Below are positions 56,673 through 64,000 of a stretch of DNA of 64,000 bases, piece after piece. The notes beneath the pieces are model-generated. The model saw only the letters and a list, made by a program, of their open reading frames with translations, had not been told where the DNA came from and searched no databases. The DNA comes from Rhodanobacter sp. PCA2 (GTDB taxonomy: Bacteria; Pseudomonadota; Gammaproteobacteria; Xanthomonadales; Rhodanobacteraceae): the NCBI RefSeq assembly GCF_013620825.1, contig NZ_NJIC01000020.1:62001-126000 (forward strand), read 5' to 3'. How positions within the stretch are numbered: the stretch's first letter is position 1; each line of letters starts with the position of its first letter. A program made the translations under genes and the position numbers.

Positions 56673-57677
56673 TCAGCGGGCGAAGTGCCAGGCCACGTAG
56701 GCGGCGAACACGCCGTACAACAGGCCCACCGGCAGCAGCCGGCGCGCGTCCACGTGGCCGCGCCGGAACAGCCGCCACAGGTAGACGATGGCAATCGCGG
56801 TGAGCGCGCCGGACACGATCAGCGGCGGGTCGAACAACCACGGCGTGGCGAAGATCGCCAGCGCGCTGGGGATGGTGGCCTGGATCATCATCGCGCCGGA
56901 GATGTTCGCCAACGCCAGGCGCTCCTTGCCCTGGCGCACCCAGATCAGCGCGTTGAGCGTTTCCGGCAGCTCGGTCGCGACCGGGCTGAGCACCAGCGCC
57001 ACCAGGTGCGGCGGCAAGGCAAAGGCCTCGCCGATCGCTTCCAGCTGCCCCACGAACACCCGCGAGGCCGCGGCGATCACCGTCAGTGCAGCCACCGTCT
57101 GCACCAGCACCCAGCGCATCGCCGGCTCGGCCTGCCGCGGCGACAGTTTCAGCGGCTCCAGCTCCTCCTCGTCCGGCGCGCTGTCGTCGCTGCGCATCTC
57201 GCGCCACACGTACAGCGCGTAGGCCAGCAGGAACAGTACGCCCAGCAGCGGCTTCAGCGCGAACACCACGAGGCCCAGGCCCACCTTGACCGCGAAGATC
57301 GCCAGGAACCAGGCCTGGTCGTGGGCCAGCCGCTGGTGGTCGACGCGCACCAGGCGGTCGGTGCGCCGCAGGCGGCGGCGGTTGAACCACAGCGCCGCGC
57401 CGACCACCGCGTAGGCAATGGTGGCCAGCACCAGCGGGCCACCCATGGCCGCACCCACGCCGATGTCGCGCGCCTCCGGGCTCTTGCCGAAGACCACCGC
57501 CACGAAGGTCACCGCGCTTTCCGGCAACGCGGTGCCGAACGCCGCCAGCACGGTGCCGGTGGTGGTCGCGCCGAGCTTGAGCTTGCGCCCCAGCCATTCG
57601 ATGCCGTTGACGAAGTATTCGCAGGCGAGATAGATCGCGCCGGCCGAGACGAGGAACAGGCAGAACGTGAGCAGCAT
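56673..57677 (-). CDS. CaCA-family cation/sodium antiporter under manganese riboswitch control
   Basis: 334 residues, about ten spans in two inverted repeats. Each repeat carries its alpha motif: GTALPESAVTFVAV in the first and SPVATELPETLNALI in the second, with the Glu that binds cation. Between them is an acidic loop (DDSAPDEEELEPL). Families with this fold exchange Ca2+ or other cations for Na+ or H+. The yybP-ykoY riboswitch upstream indicates that the real substrate may be Mn2+ and that the gene is switched on when it is in excess. ATG 57677; GTG 57686 is possible. It is 8 bases from the 2OG oxygenase, convergent. Confidence 0.85.
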   Translation of the reverse strand: MLLTFCLFLVSAGAIYLACEYFVNGIEWLGRKLKLGATTTGTVLAAFGTALPESAVTFVAVVFGKSPEARDIGVGAAMGGPLVLATIAYAVVGAALWFNRRRLRRTDRLVRVDHQRLAHDQAWFLAIFAVKVGLGLVVFALKPLLGVLFLLAYALYVWREMRSDDSAPDEEELEPLKLSPRQAEPAMRWVLVQTVAALTVIAAASRVFVGQLEAIGEAFALPPHLVALVLSPVATELPETLNALIWVRQGKERLALANISGAMMIQATIPSALAIFATPWLFDPPLIVSGALTAIAIVYLWRLFRRGHVDARRLLPVGLLYGVFAAYVAWHFAR

Positions 57678-57689
57678 GGGATGCACGTG

Positions 57690-57739
57690 GGCCGGGCGAA
57701 CGGGACAACCGATGGCGCAGCGACACCGTTCGCCCGGCC
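57690..57739 (-). promoter_or_regulatory. 14-bp inverted repeat, likely riboswitch expression platform
   Basis: Perfect arms GGCCGGGCGAACGG / CCGTTCGCCCGGCC with a 22-base loop, between the riboswitch and the antiporter ATG (12 bases from the start). With no U-run it is not an intrinsic terminator; occlusion of the ribosome-binding region is more likely. Confidence 0.7.
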
Positions 57740-57749
57740 GGGTGAACAT

Positions 57750-57894
57750 ATCGCTGGCCAAAGGTCTCGCCGGGCAAGTCGCCGCTTGGCGACGCTGCTG
57801 TCCGCACCATGGCGCCACACGGCGGCGACCAAGTCTGTTGATGCGAACGCCTCTGGGGACGAGGCTGGCTACTCCCCAATGACAGGCTGGCGAT
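57750..57894 (-). promoter_or_regulatory. yybP-ykoY manganese riboswitch
   Basis: On the minus strand the conserved GGGGAGTAGCC (57877-57867), ATCAACAGACT and GGCGAGACCTTTGGCC (57771-57756) occur in the right order and spacing. Stems seen: P1 ATCGC/GCGAT plus GCC/GGC, P2 GCCTC/GAGGC, P3 GTCGCCGC/GCGGCGAC. Known: Mn2+ docks the two loop motifs together and turns on the downstream gene. Start and end are set by P1. Confidence 0.9.
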
Positions 57895-57933
57895 GCTAGC
57901 TGCCGCCGACAGGCGCGGCAAGCCCTTGCGCGC

Positions 57934-58731
57934 TCAGCCCGTGGACGCGAGCACGTCCTCCAGCCGCCATTGCCCGGCCGCGCGACCGACCAGCCAGTGC
58001 GCGGCCTGCAGCGCGCCGCGCGCGAAGATCGTGCGGTCGGTGGCGCGATGGCCCAGTTCCAGCCGCTCGCCCGGCCCGATCAGCAACGCCTGGTGCTCGC
58101 CCACGATGTCGCCGCCGCGCACCACCGCAAAGCCGATGCTGCCAGCCCTGCGCTTGCCGGTCTGGCCTTCGCGGCTGTAGACCGCCGCGGCATCCAGCGT
58201 GGTGTCGCGCGCCGCGGCAGCGGCCCGCCCCAGCGCCAGCGCCGTGCCCGAGGGCGCGTCCTGCTTGCGGCCGTGATGGGCTTCGACGATCTCCAGATCC
58301 CAGTCCGGCAGTGCCGCGGCGGCCTCGCGCAACAACCGCGTGAGCAGCGCCACGCCCAGGCTGAAATTCGCAGCGCGCAACAGCGCGATGCGCGAGCCGG
58401 CGGCTTCCAGCCGTGCCTGCAGGCTCGCGTCGAGGCCGGTGGTGCCGGTGACCAGGGGAATGCCGTGTGCGAGGCAGTGATCCAGCGTCGCCGTCAGGCC
58501 GGCCGGCCCGCTGAAGTCGATCACCACGTCGAGCGCCGGCGCCTTCGACCAGTCGTGTACCTGGCACAGCGGGTGCCCGAACCACACCGGCTCGCCGTCG
58601 TGCGTCGAGCCCGGCGACACCACCGCGTACGCCAGCTCGAAACGGTTGTCCGAACGGAGCAGCGACATCAGGGCCTGCCCCATGCGGCCGGAAGCGCCGT
58701 TGATGGCGAGGCGGATCGGGGAAGTGGTCAT
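57934..58731 (-). CDS. dapB: 4-hydroxy-tetrahydrodipicolinate reductase
   Basis: 265 residues. NAD(P)H-dependent step of lysine and diaminopimelate synthesis. Seen: NGASGRMG near 10-17, GTTGLDASL, and the catalytic EIVEAHHGRKQDAPSGTAL. It lies between the antiporter and dnaJ on the same strand. Start ATG 58731; the frame is open to 58761. Confidence 0.96.
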   Translation of the reverse strand: MTTSPIRLAINGASGRMGQALMSLLRSDNRFELAYAVVSPGSTHDGEPVWFGHPLCQVHDWSKAPALDVVIDFSGPAGLTATLDHCLAHGIPLVTGTTGLDASLQARLEAAGSRIALLRAANFSLGVALLTRLLREAAAALPDWDLEIVEAHHGRKQDAPSGTALALGRAAAAARDTTLDAAAVYSREGQTGKRRAGSIGFAVVRGGDIVGEHQALLIGPGERLELGHRATDRTIFARGALQAAHWLVGRAAGQWRLEDVLASTG

Positions 58732-58825
58732 GGCGTGCAATCCGGAAACGTGGCGGAACAAACCGCGCGAGAGTAGCAGGATGCCGGACCGGCGCGGGCA
58801 TGGCGCCGCGCCGCACGCTGCAGTA

Positions 58826-59947
58826 TTACGAAGTCACCCGCGACCAGAACTGCTTCACGCCGTCGACCCAGTTCTTCGCCCGCGGCATGTGCTCCTCGAC
58901 CCTGCCGTCGTTGAGGCTGGCTTCGAGCTGTTCGAACAGTTCGCGCTGCTGCTTGGTGAGGCGCACCGGGGTTTCCACCACCACCCGGCAGATCAGGTCG
59001 CCGGCGCGACCGCTGCGCACGGACTTCACGCCGCGCCCGCGCAGGCGGAAGGTCTGTCCGGTCTGGGTCTCCGGCGGGATGCTGATGGGCACCTCGCCGT
59101 CCAGCGTGGGCACCGGCAACTCGGCGCCCAGCGCCGCCTGCGAGAAGCGGATCGGCACTTCGCAGTAGAGGTCGTTGCCCTCGCGCTGGAAGATGCGGTG
59201 CTCGCGCACGTGCACTTCCACGTAGAGATCGCCGGCGGGCGACCCCGACGGACCGGCTTCGCCCTGGCCGGTGAGGCGGATGCGGTCGCCGTTGTCGACG
59301 CCGGCGGGAATCTTCACCGACAACGCGCGCGTTTCCTCCAGCCGTCCTTCGCCGTGGCAATGCCTGCACGGCTTCTCGATGGTCTGGCCGCTGCCGCCGC
59401 AATGCGGGCAGGCCTGCTGGATCGAGAAGATGCCGTTCTGCATGCGCACGCGGCCATGGCCGTGGCAGGTCTTGCACTGCGTGGTCTTGCCGTCGGCCGA
59501 ACCGCTGCCGTTGCAGTGGTGGCAGTTGACCTGGGTGGGAATCTCGATCTTCTTCTCGATGCCGAACACGGCTTCCTCGAGGTCGAGCTCCATGATGTAG
59601 CGCAGGTCGGCGCCGCGGCGCGGCTGGCGGCCGCGGCCACCGCCGAAGATGTCGCCGAAGATGTCGCCGAAGATGTCGCCCATGTCGCCGAAACCGGCGC
59701 CGCCGCGACCGCCCATGCCGCCCTCGAAGGCGGCGTGGCCGTACTGGTCGTACAGCGGGCGTTTCTGCGCGTCGGCGAGCACTTCGTAGGCCTCCTTGGC
59801 CTCCTTGAACTTCTCCTGCGCGTGCGGATCGTCCGGACAGCGGTCCGGGTGGTACTTCATCGCCAGACGGCGGAAGGACTTCTTCAGCTCGACCTCGGTG
59901 ACGGTACGTTCGACACCCAGGACTTCGTAGTAATCACGCTTGCTCAT
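58826..59947 (-). CDS. dnaJ: molecular chaperone DnaJ
   Basis: 373 residues. DnaK co-chaperone. Seen: J domain with HPD (31-33) in [12 protein letters not shown], a Gly/Phe linker with three GDIF units, four zinc motifs ([32 protein letters not shown]), then the C-terminal client-binding domains. The GDIF units come from a 12-base tandem repeat at about 59645-59680. Its start overlaps by 14 bases the TMEM175-like gene that separates it from dnaK. Confidence 0.97.
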   Translation of the reverse strand: MSKRDYYEVLGVERTVTEVELKKSFRRLAMKYHPDRCPDDPHAQEKFKEAKEAYEVLADAQKRPLYDQYGHAAFEGGMGGRGGAGFGDMGDIFGDIFGDIFGGGRGRQPRRGADLRYIMELDLEEAVFGIEKKIEIPTQVNCHHCNGSGSADGKTTQCKTCHGHGRVRMQNGIFSIQQACPHCGGSGQTIEKPCRHCHGEGRLEETRALSVKIPAGVDNGDRIRLTGQGEAGPSGSPAGDLYVEVHVREHRIFQREGNDLYCEVPIRFSQAALGAELPVPTLDGEVPISIPPETQTGQTFRLRGRGVKSVRSGRAGDLICRVVVETPVRLTKQQRELFEQLEASLNDGRVEEHMPRAKNWVDGVKQFWSRVTS

Positions 59948-60524
59948 TGCTTGCCTTGATCCGCGATTCGATGCGCCGATCAGGGATGAACCAGATCGCT
60001 GCCACCGTGGCATAAAACAGACAGGACAGCCACGGCAGCCACTCCACGACCGCCAGCGCCGACAGGTACAGCACCAACGACAGCTTGCCCTTGGTGTCGC
60101 TGCCCACCGCCTGCGAAAGCAGCGAATCGCGGCCGTTGAAGGCCACGATTTCCCGCTGCATCAGCAGGAAGGCCACGCCCGTCATCAGCAGCACGACGCC
60201 GTAGAGGGCGACGGGCACCGTGTCGAAGTGGCTTTCGCTCATCCAGGCGGTGGTGAACGGCACCAGCGTCACCCAGAACAGCCAGTGCAGGTTGGCCCAC
60301 AGCACGCGTCCGTTGATGCGCTCGGTGGCCCGCAGCATGTGATGGTGATTGTTCCAGTACAGGCCGATGTACACGAAGCTCAGGACATAGCTCAACGCCG
60401 CCGGCCACAAGGCCAGCAGCGCCTGCCACTCGGTGGTGTGCGGCGGCTTCAGCTCCAGCACCATGATGGTGAGGGCGACCGCCATCACGCCGTCGGTGAA
60501 CGCTTCCAGTCTGCCTGTGCCCAT
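59934..60524 (-). CDS. TMEM175-like (DUF1211) membrane channel protein
   Basis: 196 residues, six spans. Seen: opening [21 protein letters not shown], the DUF1211 signature (FSD in most; FTD here) that lines the pore of bacterial and lysosomal TMEM175 potassium channels, [21 protein letters not shown] and [19 protein letters not shown]. It lies between dnaK and dnaJ on their strand and overlaps dnaJ by 14 bases, so it is likely read with the heat-shock operon. Confidence 0.85.
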   Translation of the reverse strand: MGTGRLEAFTDGVMAVALTIMVLELKPPHTTEWQALLALWPAALSYVLSFVYIGLYWNNHHHMLRATERINGRVLWANLHWLFWVTLVPFTTAWMSESHFDTVPVALYGVVLLMTGVAFLLMQREIVAFNGRDSLLSQAVGSDTKGKLSLVLYLSALAVVEWLPWLSCLFYATVAAIWFIPDRRIESRIKASNEQA

Positions 60525-60550
60525 GCCCTTCCCCGGCCGTCTTCACGGCA

Positions 60551-60585
60551 GCGGCCCGCATGCCTTCGCCAGGCATGCGGGCCGC
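60551..60585 (-). other. 14-bp hairpin downstream of dnaK
   Basis: Perfect arms GCGGCCCGCATGCC / GGCATGCGGGCCGC with a 7-base loop, 10 bases past the dnaK stop on the minus strand. No U-run. It could stabilise dnaK mRNA or reduce flow into the channel gene and dnaJ. Confidence 0.65.
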
Positions 60586-60595
60586 CGCAACGACA

Positions 60596-62512
<1,917 letters not shown>

Positions 62513-62564
62513 GTGTCTAGCTCCCGAATCTCGTAGGCGGCCCCACGACCGCGCAATGGTTTCC

Positions 62565-62591
62565 AGATGGGGCCCGCGTGCGGCGAATCAA
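62565..62591 (-). promoter_or_regulatory. candidate sigma-32 promoter of dnaK
   Basis: Minus strand: TTGATT (62591-62586), 13-base spacer, CCCCATCT (62572-62565). The -10 fits the heat-shock sigma consensus CCCCATNT; the -35 fits TTGAAA less well. It would give dnaK its own start, independent of hrcA-grpE. Confidence 0.5.
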
Positions 62592-62634
62592 TGCCGACGG
62601 AGCACCCGATGCGTAGCGTTCAGCGTCGCGCGGC

Positions 62635-63168
62635 TCAGTCCTTCGCCACGGCGACGAGCGCCGGACGCAACAGGCGGTCGTTGAGCACGTAGCCCTTCTG
62701 CAGCACGCTGACCACGGTGCCGGCCACCGCGTTGGGCGCCTCGACCATGCTCACCGCGTGGTGGCGCTCCGGGTCCAGCGGCTGGCCCAGCGGGTCGACC
62801 TGCGCCAGGCCGTTGCTCTCGCCCACCTTGAGCAGGGACTTCAGCGTGAGGCTCAGGCCTTCACGCATCGAAGCCACGTCGGCGGTCGCGACCGCGAGGC
62901 CGCTTTCCAGGCCGTCGTACACCGGCAGCAGCTCGTTCAGCAGTTTCTCGTTCGCGAAGCGGCGCGCCTGTTCCAGGTCGCGGTGCAGGCGGCGGCGCTG
63001 GTTCTCGATCTCGGCCTTCTCGCGCAGCACGGTCTCGCGCAACTCGGTATTGCTGGCCTCCAGTTCGGCCACGCGGGCCTTGAGCGCCTCCAGGTCGGCC
63101 TGGAGCGCCGCGTCGGCGGCATCGGCCTCGGGCGTCGCCTGCGGGGCGTGCGGATCGTTGTTCTGCAT
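62635..63168 (-). CDS. grpE: nucleotide exchange factor GrpE
   Basis: 177 residues. Long N-terminal coiled coil (LQADLEALKARVAELEASNTEL) and a C-terminal beta-wing (HHAVSMVEAPNAVAGTVVSVLQKGYVLNDRLLRPALVAVAK). Releases ADP from DnaK. ATG 63168 with GGAG 6 bases before. It is 81 bases after hrcA. Confidence 0.97.
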   Translation of the reverse strand: MQNNDPHAPQATPEADAADAALQADLEALKARVAELEASNTELRETVLREKAEIENQRRRLHRDLEQARRFANEKLLNELLPVYDGLESGLAVATADVASMREGLSLTLKSLLKVGESNGLAQVDPLGQPLDPERHHAVSMVEAPNAVAGTVVSVLQKGYVLNDRLLRPALVAVAKD

Positions 63169-63249
63169 GAATGACTCCAAACCTCGTCCAAGGCCGGCAT
63201 GTATTGCCGACCGCTCGAAACTCGCGGGTATCCCCGCCTCCCGTGGCCT

Positions 63250-64000
63250 CTATGAGGCCGTCGCGGCGCGATTCAAGGCATCGCTGAGCAGGCCGGCCGT
63301 GGCCTGCACCACCGGGATCACCCGCTCGTAGGCCATGCGGGTCGGGCCGATCACGCCCACCGCCCCCAGCACGCGGCCCTGCACGCCATAGCTTGCGGTG
63401 ACCACGCTGCAGCCGTCCAGCGCCGCGAAGCCCGATTCCTCGCCGATGAACAGGCGCACGCCCGGGGCGCGCGCGCACACTTCCATCAGCTGCAGCAATT
63501 CGTTCTTCTGCTGGAACGCCTCGAACAGCTCGCGCAGCCGCTGCAGGTCGGCCAGCTCGGCATAACCCATCAGGTTGGTCTGGCCGCTGACCAGTACCTC
63601 GTCGCCGCCGGCCTGCGGCGCGAACGAGGCGGTGGCCAGCTCGGTGGCGGACGCCACCAGCCGGTTCAGCTCGCTGCCCGCCGCGCGCAGCTCGGCCAGC
63701 AGGTGCGCGCGGATGTCGTCCACCCGCAGGCCCACGAAATGCGTGTTGATGTAGTTGGCCGCCTGCTCCAGCTCGCGGCCGTCCAGCGGCTTGGCCAGCT
63801 GCACGACGCGGTTCTGCACCTGGTTGTCGGAGAACACCAGGATCACCAGCACCTGCGCGTCGGGCAGCGGCACGAAGTCGATGTGGCGCAGCGGGAAATC
63901 CGCCTGCCGCGGCACCGTCACCACGCCGGCGAAATGCGTCATCGCGGAAAGCAGGGCCGAGGCGTTGCCGAGCAGGTCGCGCGTGGGCGCCTGCCCGGGC
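63250..64000 (-). CDS. hrcA: heat-inducible transcription repressor HrcA (partial, cut by the window end)
   Basis: The last 249 residues are present. Seen: GNASALLSAMTHFAGVV, then VLVILVFSDNQVQNRVVQLAKPLDGRELEQAANYINTHFVG, and the C-terminal GVIGPTRMAYERVIPVVQATAGLLSDALN typical of HrcA. Missing: the N-terminal winged helix that binds CIRCE. The CIRCE element itself is not in this window. A small palindrome GGCCTC-ATA-GAGGCC spans the TAG stop. Confidence 0.95.
   Translation of the reverse strand, partial: PGQAPTRDLLGNASALLSAMTHFAGVVTVPRQADFPLRHIDFVPLPDAQVLVILVFSDNQVQNRVVQLAKPLDGRELEQAANYINTHFVGLRVDDIRAHLLAELRAAGSELNRLVASATELATASFAPQAGGDEVLVSGQTNLMGYAELADLQRLRELFEAFQQKNELLQLMEVCARAPGVRLFIGEESGFAALDGCSVVTASYGVQGRVLGAVGVIGPTRMAYERVIPVVQATAGLLSDALNRAATAS

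Noticed and set aside
57678-57933. 256-base gap first read as empty spacer between the antiporter and dapB
   Set aside because: It holds the manganese riboswitch and its hairpin, reported as features.
59640-59685. Short direct repeats that could suggest a CRISPR-like array
   Set aside because: Units are 12 bases, contiguous without spacers, in frame inside dnaJ.
63245-63259. GGCCTC-TAT-GAGGCC palindrome as a CIRCE-type heat-shock operator
   Set aside because: CIRCE is TTAGCACTC-N9-GAGTGCTAA; this 15-base palindrome spans the hrcA stop and does not match.

Overview
The window is high-GC chromosomal DNA of a gammaproteobacterium, most likely order Xanthomonadales, family Rhodanobacteraceae (Dyella, Rhodanobacter or Frateuria-like). 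This rests on gene orders (ndk-rlmN-pilF-rodZ-yfgM-bamB-der; hrcA-grpE-dnaK-dnaJ...dapB...carA-carB-greA; cmk-rpsA-ihfB-lapA-lapB followed by surface-sugar genes), on Xanthomonad-type protein sequences and on intergenic repeats (GGGATTCGGGAAT-like and CGTCATCCCGGC-like). It is nearly all core chromosome: no transposase, integrase, CRISPR array, toxin-antitoxin pair, tRNA or rRNA is recognisable, and no gap between genes exceeds 300 bases.

Layout. 1-0.93 kb: end of a sugar or polysaccharide cluster (deacetylase tail, formyltransferase). 0.96-5.6 kb, minus strand: tadA, guaA, guaB, folD (purine and one-carbon metabolism). 5.7-14.3 kb: a GNAT gene, moeB with an N-terminal rhodanese domain, then der, bamB, yfgM, rodZ, pilF, rlmN, ndk. 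14.5-19 kb, plus strand: a PsrA-like TetR regulator with a perfect 16-bp operator, a fused hydroxyacyl-CoA dehydrogenase/enoyl-CoA hydratase and a thiolase, closed by a strong terminator. 19-28 kb: a mosaic of small accessory enzymes (periplasmic protein, DksA-like zinc finger, small membrane protein with a coupled leader ORF, pirin, DUF899, TPMT, sulfotransferase, metallo-hydrolase, GNAT, CsaA, FAD oxidoreductase). 28-36.7 kb: pbpC and a bacterial alpha-2-macroglobulin. 36.8-45.2 kb: galU, a polysaccharide epimerase/dehydratase, a glycosyl-phosphate transferase, lapB, lapA, ihfB, rpsA, cmk. 45.3-49 kb: acyl-CoA-binding protein, fadH (with a second PsrA-type operator), a LysR regulator, a bL36 paralogue. 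49.1-56 kb: membrane protein, MGDG-synthase-like glycosyltransferase, greA, carB, carA. 56-64 kb: 2OG-Fe(II) oxygenase, a riboswitch-controlled cation antiporter, dapB, dnaJ, a TMEM175-like channel, dnaK, grpE, hrcA (cut by the window edge).

How the parts connect. Two nearly identical palindromes 31 kb apart (15 of 16 bases identical) tie psrA-fadBA to fadH as a fatty-acid degradation regulon. A yybP-ykoY manganese riboswitch precedes the gene usually labelled calcium/sodium antiporter, which points to manganese export. The heat-shock operon and the dapB-carAB-greA block are interrupted by a TMEM175-like channel and by the antiporter/oxygenase pair.

Most notable: IHF-beta carries a clean 13-residue in-frame deletion in its dimerisation helix. 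I did not find a wholly new multi-gene system. The strongest leads are the truncated IHF-beta, the manganese riboswitch on a CaCA exchanger, the PsrA operators and a small translationally coupled ORF.
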